Source: Burkholderia sp. WP9 (lineage in GTDB: Bacteria > Pseudomonadota > Gammaproteobacteria > Burkholderiales > Burkholderiaceae). Taken from it: a DNA stretch of 64,000 nucleotides. This document shows positions 9,082-17,475 of the stretch, piece after piece; the stretch's first letter is position 1; every line of letters starts with the position of its first letter. The stretch spans positions 4,402,001 through 4,466,000 of the forward strand of contig NZ_FNTG01000001.1 of NCBI RefSeq assembly GCF_900104795.1, given 5' to 3'. The notes beneath the pieces were generated by a model, which was not told the DNA's origin, made no database searches, and was given only the letters and a program-made list of their open reading frames with translations. The position numbers were made by a program, and so were the translations under genes.

Positions 9082-9554
9082 ACTGTCGCCGCCTTTTGCT
9101 GCGGTGTTGTCACGCGATTGCGGAAAGCGTAGCTCATCCGCGCCGGAGAACCGGCGATCATGACTTCTGGGTGGCGTTGCAAGAATGTCAGCATAACTGG
9201 GGAAATGCGCATGCCGTTGCTACCCGCCCATCGACTTACGGTCGGTGAGACTTGGGCGCTTGTTGCGCAGACCGATGATGAGTTTGCGGCAACGATCAGG
9301 CTGCCAATCACCGCACCTGTATAAGCCGCTGCCGTGATCCCGGCTATTGCGGCGACAATTTCCAGTCCTGTCGTTGCACCAATCATTTCCGCAGCCGTTG
9401 CACCAGGACCAAGTTTGGCCAGTGCATTCAGCATCGCCGACAAGTTAGTCATTGCTGTGGTGTACGTCGAGAACAGACTGTCGGGAGCGGGCAGGTTCAG
9501 TGTTGCCATGTTCTTCTGAAACGCGTCTTTGAAGCTAGGGCAAGAAACCGTCAT
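9078..9554 (-). CDS. Unknown protein with Ala/Gly-rich hydrophobic core, first gene of island cassette
   Basis: The 158-residue protein is not recognised. It has no signal peptide. Residues about 1-50 are polar and amphipathic; residues about 54-92 form one or two Ala/Gly/Ile-rich hydrophobic helices (GATTGLEIVAAIAGITAAAY then TGAVIGSLIVAA), a glycine-zipper-like pattern seen in pore-forming or membrane-inserting proteins; and the C-terminal 60 residues are polar (SRWAGSNGMRISPVMLTFLQ). The ATG at 9552-9554 is the only Met before the conserved-looking part. It is translationally coupled to the 70-residue membrane protein. A toxin/immunity pair is possible but untested. Confidence 0.6.
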   Translation of the reverse strand: MTVSCPSFKDAFQKNMATLNLPAPDSLFSTYTTAMTNLSAMLNALAKLGPGATAAEMIGATTGLEIVAAIAGITAAAYTGAVIGSLIVAANSSSVCATSAQVSPTVSRWAGSNGMRISPVMLTFLQRHPEVMIAGSPARMSYAFRNRVTTPQQKAATV

Positions 9555-9794
9555 GTTCGAAACCCGCTCGATTGATCAGCTGATTTTAACTGACAAATCA
9601 GTGGTAGCAGATTGCTCTTTCAACGATATGCGCCTTGCATTCAATGATTGGGTAAAAAATGATTTGCATCGCATGTGGCATTTTCACTGCTGGTTTTAGC
9701 AGGGTGGATGAAGAAGAGGTTATGAAATTGCATGGCGTCAATAACAGTCAGAACGAAACCTGACTGCAATTCGAACCAGCTTCGGGCACCCACC
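9555..9794. other. Divergent intergenic region inside the island, with inverted repeat
   Basis: This 240-base AT-richer stretch separates the minus-strand cassette from the plus-strand secreted protein. CTGATTT at 9580-9586 and AAATCAG at 9595-9601 form a perfect 7-bp inverted repeat 25 bases upstream of the cassette start, a possible operator or promoter-overlapping site. I see no further gene in it. Confidence 0.4.
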
Positions 9795-10064
9795 ATGAAA
9801 ATAAAATCCATGGCCGTTTGTTGTTTATACCTGATCTCCACCACTGCGTTTGCACGAGGCAGCGGCTTGGGTGGCGGGCACAGTAGTTACCATTCAAGTA
9901 GCGGCGGAGAACACTACGTTCGCGGATACATACGTAGCAATGGCACTTACGTTGCCGGACATCACCAAACCAACCCGAACGGGACAAAGTACGACAATTG
10001 GTCGTCGAAAGGGAGTGTGAATCCCTACACTGGGAAGCAAGGAACCGTCGATCCGTCAAAGTGA
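9795..10064 (+). CDS. Small secreted protein with tandem VRGY/NPYTG-type motif
   Basis: The 89-residue protein has a signal peptide (MKIKSMAVCCLYLISTTAFA, cut before RG), then a Gly/Ser/His-rich linker (about residues 21-38). A conserved module follows, YVRGYIRSNGTYVAGHHQTN with NWSSKGSVNPYTGK after it. This module recurs in many short exported or prophage-borne proteins of unknown function in proteobacteria. I chose the ATG at 9795 because it begins the signal peptide; the frame is open further upstream. Codon use is AT-richer than in the flanking housekeeping genes, in keeping with the island. The role is unknown. Confidence 0.65.
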   Translation: MKIKSMAVCCLYLISTTAFARGSGLGGGHSSYHSSSGGEHYVRGYIRSNGTYVAGHHQTNPNGTKYDNWSSKGSVNPYTGKQGTVDPSK

Positions 10065-10182
10065 CTTCTGATCACTGCGAACGTCGTCGCTCGGGCCGGT
10101 TCGCGGCTTCCTTTCTCTGAGAGGTCTACGGAGACGGATATTTTCTCGGATACTTGTTATCGGCCGCACTTCGCAAAACCAA

Positions 10183-10965
10183 ATGGACAGCCTACGAATT
10201 TCCTTAAAGAATCGACCGCGTCGAATTCGCGACGGGGAAGTGGCGATTGTGTTGCCTAAACGATTGGTCGAAAAAGACGACGAAATCGCTTTGGGTGCTC
10301 GCCTTGTCTGCAATCGCCGTCTCTTTGGGGCTTGCTACAGAGGGATAGTGCCGAACTTCTATGATTCGATAGGGCGAGACGGCGGTGTGATGGTCAGTAG
10401 GTTTGTTCGCTCAAACAGTGTTCTCCCAGCGATGTCCTTTCCGGGCGACATAGATTTACTAGTCGTCCCTTACGAGAATGATGAACTGGTTGTGTCCGAA
10501 ACCTTGGCAATTGAACTGAAGGCTGTTCGTGCCAAATTTGCTAAGCAAGGAAAGTCCCCAAATGAATATGGTTTTTCTCAAGCCAAGGCGTTGCTGTCTC
10601 ACGGATTCCCTTATTCCGCAGTCGTTCACCTTATAACATCCGACGCCAGCCCCGAAGATAACTGGCGCAAAATTCTAGTTGCGAGAGTGATCGATGCCGA
10701 TGCTGGCACCGTAGAAGACCCATGGGAGACTTCAGTCGATCTGTTACCCGCTAATCTGATTGACCGATGTTTTGGCCGGCTTCGCGCCAATTGCGATGAC
10801 GACAAACTGGGACTTGCGGCTGTGTATATAAAACATGACGAAATGTGGTCGCCATCAACCCGTCCTGCGAGAAAGAATCTCCGTATTGCGTCTGCAACTC
10901 TAGAAGCAATCGCCGCTTGCTACGAGAAAAGCTTTCAGCGGTTTATGGATATTCCTAAATATTGA
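10183..10965 (+). CDS. Unknown protein with possible PD-(D/E)XK nuclease motif
   Basis: The 260-residue soluble protein does not match a family I can name. Residues 88-95 (PGDIDLLV) followed 20 residues later by ETLAIELKAVR have the spacing of a PD-(D/E)XK core (acidic residue in GDID, then E-x-K as IELK). The next segment, GFSQAKALLSHGFPYSAVVHLI, could supply the following helix and strand. This is a motif-level guess. Codon choice is clearly AT-richer than the neighbours (for example AAA, TTT, ATA, GTT), fitting recent acquisition. The start at 10183 has no obvious ribosome-binding site. It is the last gene before the moaC side of the island. Confidence 0.6.
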   Translation: MDSLRISLKNRPRRIRDGEVAIVLPKRLVEKDDEIALGARLVCNRRLFGACYRGIVPNFYDSIGRDGGVMVSRFVRSNSVLPAMSFPGDIDLLVVPYENDELVVSETLAIELKAVRAKFAKQGKSPNEYGFSQAKALLSHGFPYSAVVHLITSDASPEDNWRKILVARVIDADAGTVEDPWETSVDLLPANLIDRCFGRLRANCDDDKLGLAAVYIKHDEMWSPSTRPARKNLRIASATLEAIAACYEKSFQRFMDIPKY

Positions 10966-11158
10966 GTGCTCTATTTTCAGGGGCGCGCCTTCGCCGGTGT
11001 AGCCGATTCGGACCGGAGGCGCGATCAGGTAGCGTTCGACGCTGCAATGGTCGCTCAATGAAGATTGGGTCCGATTGCACACGTACAATCCGGTGCATCT
11101 TCAGAATACGCTGTTGCTTCGCCTCACTCCCGAATCGACCACGCGCCGACAATACCCG
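10966..11158. other. Island right margin, possible decayed coding sequence
   Basis: These 193 bases contain no intact gene. In the plus frame from 11033 the reading TLQWSLNEDWVRLHTYNPVH looks protein-like but begins right after a stop codon and runs into moaC antisense, so it may be the remnant of a lost gene. Nothing firmer can be said. Confidence 0.3.
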
Positions 11159-11638
11159 TTAACTCCCCGCCACCCAATCCCCCGACTTCCCGCCGTGCTT
11201 CTCCAGCACTTTCACGTCAGTAATCGTCATCCCCCGATCCACCGCCTTGCACATGTCGTACACCGTCAGCAGCCCGACCTGCACGGCGGTCAGCGCTTCC
11301 ATCTCTACGCCGGTTCGCCCAAGCGTTTCGACCTGAACCGTGCAATGCACGCCCGGCAGCGTTTCATCGAGTTCGAAATCCACCTTCACGCGCGTCAGCG
11401 CGAGCGGATGACAGAGCGGGATCAGATCGGCGGTGCGCTTCGAACCTTGAATCGCGGCGATTCGCGCGATACCGATCACGTCGCCTTTCTTGGCGTTGCC
11501 GTCGCGAATCAGGGCGAACGTCTCCGGCAGCATGCGAATCGAGCCGCGCGCAACCGCAATGCGCTTGGTCTCGTGCTTGCCGCCGACGTCCACCATATGC
11601 GCGTGGCCGGCGGCGTCGAAATGAGTGAGTTCAGGCAT
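11159..11638 (-). CDS. moaC: Cyclic pyranopterin monophosphate synthase
   Basis: MoaC converts the MoaA product (3',8-cH2GTP) into cyclic pyranopterin monophosphate in molybdenum-cofactor synthesis. The 159-residue protein has the usual length and family blocks: [29 protein letters not shown] with the active-site His, [10 protein letters not shown], and the C-terminal [20 protein letters not shown]. The last 31 codons are duplicated in diverged form at 8738-8833, so the present 3' end probably arrived with the island. It is alone on the minus strand; no other mo-cofactor genes are nearby. Confidence 0.97.
   Translation of the reverse strand: MPELTHFDAAGHAHMVDVGGKHETKRIAVARGSIRMLPETFALIRDGNAKKGDVIGIARIAAIQGSKRTADLIPLCHPLALTRVKVDFELDETLPGVHCTVQVETLGRTGVEMEALTAVQVGLLTVYDMCKAVDRGMTITDVKVLEKHGGKSGDWVAGS
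11166..11257. repeat. Direct repeat, right copy (inside moaC; putative att site)
   Basis: This is the partner of 8742-8833, with 83 of 92 bases identical by eye and an exact 29-base core at 11166-11194. It forms the terminal coding part of the intact moaC gene. Confidence 0.85.
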
Positions 11639-11909
11639 GGTTGGGCTCCTTCAGAGGGCGCCTATCATAGCAGCGGCGCAGCCCGGCGGCGGCAGCAGCG
11701 CGTTTGTGCGGGCCGATGCGCAAGGGCGTCATCGGCGACACTCATGTGGATTATGCCGCGCAGCGAGCGGTTGCGAGCGCCAGGCCCACGCGAGTCACCA
11801 TGACGTGAATCACCCGAACTCGCGTGGCGACTGATTACAATCGTTCTATGCCCGCTAACTTAGTCCGAGCGGCGGCTTCGTTTTTCGACCTCGTCATATC
11901 GACCTCGTG

Positions 11910-13619
11910 ATGCGTCCGAAACGGTTCCTTGCTGCGTTGCTGTCTGTCGCGCTGGCGACGGCGCCGGGCGCGTTTGCGCAATCGCGGGGTGTGTCGGGCT
12001 TGGCGCCCAGCACGCTATCCGCCGAGCCGCCGCTGGTCAGCGGCCCGGCCGATGTCTACGGCGATCCGCTCATTCCGTCCGATATCGCGCAAGGCGTGTT
12101 CGGCGTGTACGGCGGGGCGCAGAGCCGCTTGTCCGGCAATTCCGGTGCGAACACCAGTTGGCGGGCGCCGATCGTCACGCAGCAATTGCCCGATCTCGGC
12201 AACGGTGGTTCAGGCTCGCTCACGCCGCAGGCTGAACGCAAGCTCGGCGAGCGCGTGATGCGTGAACTGCGCCGCGACCCCGACTATCTCGACGACTGGC
12301 TGGTGCGCGACTACCTGAACTCAGTCGCCGCGAAACTTGCCGCGGCGGCGAGCGCGCTCTACATCGGCGGGTATCGTCCGGACTTCGATCTGTTCGCGGT
12401 GCGCGACACGCAGATCAACGCCTTCTCGCTGCCGGGCGGCTTTATCGGCGTGAACACCGGCCTCATTGTGGCGACGCAGACCGAATCCGAACTCGCGTCG
12501 GTGTTGGGCCACGAAATGGGACACGTCTTGCAGCGCCATATTTCGCGCATGATCACGGCCGGCGAACGCAGCACCTACGCGGCGCTCGCCGGCCTCTTGT
12601 TCGGCGTGCTCGCCGGCGTGCTCGCGCATAGTGGCGATCTGGGCAGCGCGATCGCGATCGGCGGCCAGGCGTATGCGGTCGACAACCAGTTGCGTTTCTC
12701 GCGTTCCGCCGAACACGAGGCGGATCGCGTGGGTTTTCTGCTGCTCGCCGGCGCCGGCTACGATCCCTACGCGATGACGACCTTCTTCGGCCGCCTCGAT
12801 CGCGCCGCAATGAGCGACACCGGCGTGCCGGCCTATGCGCGGACTCATCCGCTGACCGGCGAACGGATCGCCGACATGGAAGACCGTGCGCGCCGCGCGC
12901 CTTACCGGCAACCGCATCAATCGGCCGAGTACGGTTTTGTGCGCGCTCGCTCGCGTTTGCTGCAAGACCAGTCGCGCAGCGAGTACGGGGATGAGATTTC
13001 GCGCTTGCGCTCCGAGATCGAGGACCGCACGGCGGTCAACGTGGCGGCGAACTGGTATGGCATTGCGTATGGGCAGATGCTGCTCGAGCGTTACGACGAC
13101 GCGCTGGCGTCCTTGGCATCATGTCGCGCCACGTTCGCGGCAGGCGAGCGGGCCGAGGGCGGAGTTGCGCGGAGTTCGCCGAGCCTCGACGTGTTGGCCG
13201 CCGACATCGCGCGGCGTGCCGGGCGCGACGACGAGGCCGCTCGTCTGGCCGAGTTCGCGCAGAAACGCTGGCCGCAGTCGAACGCCGCGATCGACATGCA
13301 TATCCGCACCTTGCTGACGTTGCACCGCTTTGCCGATGCCCAGGCGCTCGCGCAGAGAGAGACGCGGGCCCAGCCCGATCAGCCTGCCTGGTGGCTGTAT
13401 CTCGCGCAGGCCAGTGCCGGCACGGGCGATGCGTTGACGCGGCATCGCGCGATGGCTGAGAAGTTCGCGCTCGAAGGCGCGTGGCCTTCGGCGATCCGCC
13501 AACTGAAGGACGCGCGCGATCTGAAGGCGATTGGCTACTACGACCTCGCAACCGTCGACGCGCGACTGCATGAGATGGAAAGCCGCTATAAGGAGGAGCG
13601 GCTGGACGAAAAGAGTTAG
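11910..13619 (+). CDS. Periplasmic M48 metalloprotease with TPR repeats (BepA/YfgC-like)
   Basis: The 569-residue protein begins with a signal peptide (MRPKRFLAALLSVALATAPGAFA, cut before QS). The zinc-protease motif HEMGH lies at residues 201-205, with the third ligand in the SRSAEHEADRVG segment about 65 residues later. The C-terminal half (about residues 360-560) is alpha-helical with TPR-like repeats. BepA of E. coli has this layout and supervises outer-membrane protein and LptD assembly, degrading stalled substrates. A GTG at 11907 immediately precedes the chosen ATG. The gene is longer than E. coli BepA (487) through an N-terminal linker. Confidence 0.9.
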   Translation: MRPKRFLAALLSVALATAPGAFAQSRGVSGLAPSTLSAEPPLVSGPADVYGDPLIPSDIAQGVFGVYGGAQSRLSGNSGANTSWRAPIVTQQLPDLGNGGSGSLTPQAERKLGERVMRELRRDPDYLDDWLVRDYLNSVAAKLAAAASALYIGGYRPDFDLFAVRDTQINAFSLPGGFIGVNTGLIVATQTESELASVLGHEMGHVLQRHISRMITAGERSTYAALAGLLFGVLAGVLAHSGDLGSAIAIGGQAYAVDNQLRFSRSAEHEADRVGFLLLAGAGYDPYAMTTFFGRLDRAAMSDTGVPAYARTHPLTGERIADMEDRARRAPYRQPHQSAEYGFVRARSRLLQDQSRSEYGDEISRLRSEIEDRTAVNVAANWYGIAYGQMLLERYDDALASLASCRATFAAGERAEGGVARSSPSLDVLAADIARRAGRDDEAARLAEFAQKRWPQSNAAIDMHIRTLLTLHRFADAQALAQRETRAQPDQPAWWLYLAQASAGTGDALTRHRAMAEKFALEGAWPSAIRQLKDARDLKAIGYYDLATVDARLHEMESRYKEERLDEKS

Positions 13620-13693
13620 GTCTCGCTTGAGCTTCGCCGCGTTGATCCGGCCTCGCTCGCAGGAATCAGCTGCGGCGCGAGCCGGTAGGGTGC

Positions 13694-14269
13694 TTAAGCG
13701 GCTGAGGCGGCCGGACTCGGCACGAACCCGAAGTGCCCGGCAACATCGCCCCGCCTTACAGCCTGCAACGGCAACACGACCTGATTGTTCCAGCGAAACT
13801 CGCCGCTCATCGAGTCGTCCGCCAACGTTGCATGATCGGAGAACACCTCTAGATCATGATCGTGCAAGACCGCGACTTTCGGTGGCGCTGAGCCGTCGGT
13901 GAACAGAATCCCGCCTTCTTCATCCACGAACACGGCTGCGGGCTCGAAAGCGCCGCCGGCCTGATCCTGCAATGCGAGCGCGCCGCCGGCATCGGCCGAC
14001 AACCTCACCACCCACGGCGTATAGCCCAGTTCGACATACACGCGCTGCGGGCCATTCTGGAAGAACCACTGCCCTTGCTCGTCGGCGTCGTAATTCCGGT
14101 TGATGAACCCGAGCAACGCTTCGTGGCGAATCGGCGTGCCGGGCGTTCCGCTTGCCTGGGCGGCCTCGTCGCGCATGCGCCAGTTGCCGCGCCTATCCAG
14201 CATCAGCCACCCGGTGCAACTCGGTACGTTTGGCCACTTGGCCAAGGCCTGCTTGACGATGTCATCCAT
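13694..14269 (-). CDS. Conserved hypothetical protein coupled to YheT-family hydrolase
   Basis: The 191-residue acidic soluble protein has no signal peptide or membrane segment. It starts MDDIVKQALAKWPNVPSCTG and contains WLMLDRRGNWRMRD, INRNYDADEQGQWFFQNGPQ and RVYVELGYTPWVVRL. I know this type of protein as a conserved betaproteobacterial DUF found beside YheT hydrolases but cannot give the DUF number with certainty. Its start overlaps the end of the upstream hydrolase gene by 8 bases, so the two are an operon. The C-terminus (FGFVPSPAASAA) is Ala-rich. The function is unknown. Confidence 0.75.
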   Translation of the reverse strand: MDDIVKQALAKWPNVPSCTGWLMLDRRGNWRMRDEAAQASGTPGTPIRHEALLGFINRNYDADEQGQWFFQNGPQRVYVELGYTPWVVRLSADAGGALALQDQAGGAFEPAAVFVDEEGGILFTDGSAPPKVAVLHDHDLEVFSDHATLADDSMSGEFRWNNQVVLPLQAVRRGDVAGHFGFVPSPAASAA

Positions 14270-15425
14270 GATCGAGGTGCCGCTCCAGATAGCCGAACAC
14301 GCGCCGCGACAGCCAGTCGATGCGGCCCGGGAACGGCCCGGTCATAAAGCCGGCGTGGCCGCCGTGCCTGGGTTGGTCGAGTTCCACCGCCGCCGACACT
14401 TCATGCCGCGACGGCAATGCTTCAGCCGGCAGGAACGGGTCGTTGCGCGCGTTCAGCACCAGCGTCGGCACCTGAATATGCGGCAGCAACGGGCGCGTGG
14501 TCGCCGTGCTCCAGTACTCATCGGTATTGCGAAAGCCGTGCAGCGGCGCGGTCACCACGTTGTCGAACTCGTACATGGTGCGGCTCGCCAGCATCGCGTC
14601 ACGGTCGAACAGGCCCGGAAACTGGATCAGCTTCTGCTCGGCCTTCTGCTTGAGCGTTTTCAGGAAGCTGCGCGTGTAGACGAGACCGAAGCCCTGTGAC
14701 AACGCGCGGCCGCCGGCATGCACGTCGATGGGCGTCGAAATCGCCGCCGCGGCCGAGATCACCGACGCCGCGTCTTCGCGCCGCTCACCGAGCCAGCGCA
14801 GCAGCACATTGCCGCCAAGCGACACGCCGGCCGCAACGACCGGCCCGCGATGCGCGGCGCGCAAACGCCGCAGAATCCAGTCGACTTCGTTGCTGTCGGC
14901 GAGATGGTAGAAGCGCGGCATCCGGTTCAGCGGTCCGCTGCAACTGCGAAAGTGCGGCACGACGCCGTGCCAGCCGCACTCGCGCGCGGCCGCCATCAAC
15001 GAGGCGGCGTAGTGCGAACCCGAACTGCCTTCCAGACCGTGAAACAGCACGAAGAGCGGGGCGGTGTCGGCGGGAACCCGACGCGCAGCACCGGGCGCGA
15101 GCGCTGATCGGGCCTGCGCGTCGTGCTCCACCCAGTCGAGATCGATGAAGTCGCCGTCGGGCGTGTCCCAGCGCTCGCGTCGAAACGAGACCGCGGGGCG
15201 GCGTGCGAACAATGACGGGACGATAGTCTGCGCGTGCCGGTTCGGCAGCCAGAGCGGCGCACGGTAGAGCAGCTCGACGGTGGCCTCGACCGCGGCGTCA
15301 ACGGCAGCCTCGACTGCGGCCGCGGCGCGCGCGGTGCCGGAAGAAGCGGATTTGTCGTGCGCCGTTCCCGAATTGCGCGAGGGGACTTCCGTCGGTGCCG
15401 GGGACTGCCTGCGGGGCGTGCTCAT
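14262..15425 (-). CDS. YheT-family alpha/beta hydrolase
   Basis: The 387-residue protein belongs to the YheT/AB-hydrolase 4 family of esterase-like enzymes. It has PNRHAQTIVPSLF near residue 65, the nucleophile elbow GVSLGGN with Ser near residue 200, the acid loop NARNDPFLP, and the catalytic His in RHGGHAGF near the C-terminus. About 50 N-terminal residues are Ala-rich low complexity. The frame is open to 15524, but the ATG at 15425 (MSTPRRQS) is preferred because the upstream residues look non-coding. Relatives are annotated as hydrolases acting on lipids or medium-chain esters; the substrate here is unknown. Confidence 0.88.
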   Translation of the reverse strand: MSTPRRQSPAPTEVPSRNSGTAHDKSASSGTARAAAAVEAAVDAAVEATVELLYRAPLWLPNRHAQTIVPSLFARRPAVSFRRERWDTPDGDFIDLDWVEHDAQARSALAPGAARRVPADTAPLFVLFHGLEGSSGSHYAASLMAAARECGWHGVVPHFRSCSGPLNRMPRFYHLADSNEVDWILRRLRAAHRGPVVAAGVSLGGNVLLRWLGERREDAASVISAAAAISTPIDVHAGGRALSQGFGLVYTRSFLKTLKQKAEQKLIQFPGLFDRDAMLASRTMYEFDNVVTAPLHGFRNTDEYWSTATTRPLLPHIQVPTLVLNARNDPFLPAEALPSRHEVSAAVELDQPRHGGHAGFMTGPFPGRIDWLSRRVFGYLERHLDHG

Positions 15426-15465
15426 ACCTGCTTCAAAACGCGAAAAGTAAAACGCGCGGTGCGCG

Positions 15466-15912
15466 TCAGTGCAGCGACCCCTGGCCATGCCGCATTTTCG
15501 TGGCGAACTGGCTGGCGGCCTCATTGGGCATAGGACTCGCGTGAATATGCGCGATGCGCCATTCGCCGCGCTCGTGGACCATCACGTAAGTGGTGAACAC
15601 CATGGCGGGCGTGGCCTTCGGATCGGCCGGGCGGTGCGCTTCGGCAATCGCGTAGACCACGGTGCCGAGGCTGTCGTAGACGCGGATGTCGAGCGGTTCG
15701 ATGGAAACGGGCGCGGCTTCGAGCTGGACCTGCAAGCCGGCGCGAATGCTGTCGAGGCCGTGCAGGTGGGAACCGTCGGCGCAGATGCAGCTGACGAACT
15801 CTTCATCGATCCACAGACCCATCAAGCTGTCGATATTCACCTCGGCGACGGCCTGGTAATAGGCGTTCAGCGTATCGGCGGCGGCTTCGAAGATATGGGC
15901 AAAACGTGGCAT
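15466..15912 (-). CDS. NTF2/SnoaL-like domain protein
   Basis: The 148-residue soluble protein has the cone-shaped NTF2/SnoaL-like (DUF4440-type) pattern. An N-terminal helix pair with AAADTLNAYYQAVAEVNIDS leads to LMGLWIDEEFVSCICADGS, a GLDSIRAGL helix, and the strand pair VFTTYVMVHERGEWRIAHIH that closes this fold. Such proteins may be small-ligand enzymes or protein partners; no catalytic assignment is possible. It ends 40 bases before the YheT-family gene and is probably co-transcribed with it and the downstream 191-residue gene. Confidence 0.8.
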   Translation of the reverse strand: MPRFAHIFEAAADTLNAYYQAVAEVNIDSLMGLWIDEEFVSCICADGSHLHGLDSIRAGLQVQLEAAPVSIEPLDIRVYDSLGTVVYAIAEAHRPADPKATPAMVFTTYVMVHERGEWRIAHIHASPMPNEAASQFATKMRHGQGSLH

Positions 15913-16079
15913 GGCTCGTCAGTCTCTTGTGCGCGGCGCGCGGTTGCAAGGCAGCGGTCAGCGGGACAGCCCGGAACCGGACAATCGCACCCGAGCGCCA
16001 GAATGCCCGCGCCGCAAGGCGCGAACATGACGCGACGCGCTCAGGGGCGTGCGGTGTTGCGTGCAAGTATCAGCGGCGT

Positions 16080-17105
16080 TTAGCGTTGCGCCAGCAACAT
16101 GCCGCGCAAATCGCCAAATACCTGCTCGGCGCTCAACTGCTTCAGGCAGTTCAGATGACCGAGCGGACACTCGCGCTCAAAACAGGGGCTGCATTCGAGA
16201 TGAAGCCATTGTACCTTCGCAAGCTCGGACAAGGGCGGCGTGTGGCGCGGATCGGTCGAACCGTACACGGCCACCAGCGGCCGGCGCAGCGCGGCGGCCA
16301 CGTGCATCAGCCCGGAGTCGTTGGTGACGACCGCATTGGCGCGCGAAATCAGCGCGCATGCTTCGCCCAGAGCGGTCTGGCCGCACAGGTTGCGCACGTT
16401 AGGCGCTTTCTCGGCGATAGCCTGCGCGAGCGGCGCATCTTTCGGCGAACCGAGCGCGACGATCTGCGTGTAGGGGAACGACTGACCCACCATCTGCGCA
16501 AGCGCCGCGAAGTGCTCGGGCGGCCAGCGCTTGGCGGGGCCGTATTCGGCGCCCGGACAGAACACCAGCAGCGGCACGCGCGTATCCAGATTGAAGCGCG
16601 CCGAGACGCGCGACGCTTCGTTCAGGTCCGCGTCGAGGCGGGGCATCGGCAGGTCGTCAGGCAACTTGGCGCCGGGCGCGTAGGCGAGGGCGGCGTACTG
16701 GCCCACCATGGGCGGGCGCTCGTCCTTGCGCGGATTCGCGTGGCGCACGTTCAACAGGCCATAGCGGCTTTCGCCGGTGTAGCCGATGCGCAGCCTGATC
16801 CCCGCCATCCACGGAATTAGCGCCGACTTGAGCGAGTTCGGCAGCACGTAGGCGGCGTCGTAGCCCACGTCGCGCAGGTCGCTCGCCAACTGCCAGCGGC
16901 GCAGCATTTGCAGCTTGCCGTGCGCGAGATCGGTGGCGTAGACGTCGCGGATTTCCGGCATGCGTTCGAGGACAGGCGCGACCCACGAGGGCGCGACCGC
17001 GTCGATGACGATGCGCGGATGCAATTTAACGAGGCGCGCAAACAGCGGCTGCGCCATCAATGCGTCACCGATCCAGTTCGGTGCGATAACCAACGCGCGA
17101 CGCAT
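16080..17105 (-). CDS. waaF: Lipopolysaccharide heptosyltransferase II
   Basis: WaaF adds the second L-glycero-D-manno-heptose to the LPS inner core, using ADP-heptose at the cytoplasmic face. The 341-residue GT9 protein starts MRRALVIAPNWIGDALMAQP, the classic WaaF N-terminus. It has the IGYTGESRYGLLN acceptor segment near residue 105, a GAEYGPAKRWP ADP-heptose-binding segment, and the C-terminal TNDSGLMHVAAAL and VYGSTDPRHTPP motifs. All blocks are present, so it should be active. The zinc-finger gene and ilvE lie upstream on the same strand after 370 bases; this neighbourhood is common in Burkholderia. Confidence 0.95.
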   Translation of the reverse strand: MRRALVIAPNWIGDALMAQPLFARLVKLHPRIVIDAVAPSWVAPVLERMPEIRDVYATDLAHGKLQMLRRWQLASDLRDVGYDAAYVLPNSLKSALIPWMAGIRLRIGYTGESRYGLLNVRHANPRKDERPPMVGQYAALAYAPGAKLPDDLPMPRLDADLNEASRVSARFNLDTRVPLLVFCPGAEYGPAKRWPPEHFAALAQMVGQSFPYTQIVALGSPKDAPLAQAIAEKAPNVRNLCGQTALGEACALISRANAVVTNDSGLMHVAAALRRPLVAVYGSTDPRHTPPLSELAKVQWLHLECSPCFERECPLGHLNCLKQLSAEQVFGDLRGMLLAQR

Positions 17106-17475
17106 CAGAATGAGTGTCCGGTGTCAAAACGAAGCCCCGCGCGAATTGTGCGCGTGGCATTCGGATAGGTAAAAAGGGAAAGGCCGCGAACCGCGTGGCG
17201 TGCTTCCGGCATGGCCGGAAGCACCGCGGAGGCGGCCCTGCTGTGGCGCGCCTGCTTTCGGCCCGGGCCGCGCGTTCGCGCCGGCGTGGTCACCGCCGGT
17301 TGCATGACCGGCACTGGCCCGTCGAATCACGAACCAGACCGTGACACGTGCAGCCGGTTACGACGCGAACCCTGCAGCGCAATCGCGCCACACCGCCTGC
17401 CACCTCGCCCGCGATAAAGCGGGCGCCCGGCCCGGCAAGCGGCGCCACGAGCAATCAATGCTCAGTGCGCCGTGT
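17106..17475. other. Intergenic region with perfect hairpin, between the zinc-finger gene and waaF
   Basis: These 370 bases carry no gene I can support; short frames in it look like GC-rich noise. GTGCTTCCGGC at 17200-17210 and GCCGGAAGCAC at 17214-17224 form a perfect 11-bp stem with a 3-base loop. No T-run follows on either strand, so it is not a standard terminator. It could be a transcript-stabilising or factor-binding hairpin. Confidence 0.45.

Noticed and set aside
10992..11009. An 18-base stretch (TTCGCCGGTGTAGCCGAT) shared with waaF near 16770, hinting at a glycosyltransferase fragment in the island
   Set aside because: Only this one short block matches, and flanking residues differ completely. 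In GC-biased DNA one such chance match in 64 kb is not surprising.
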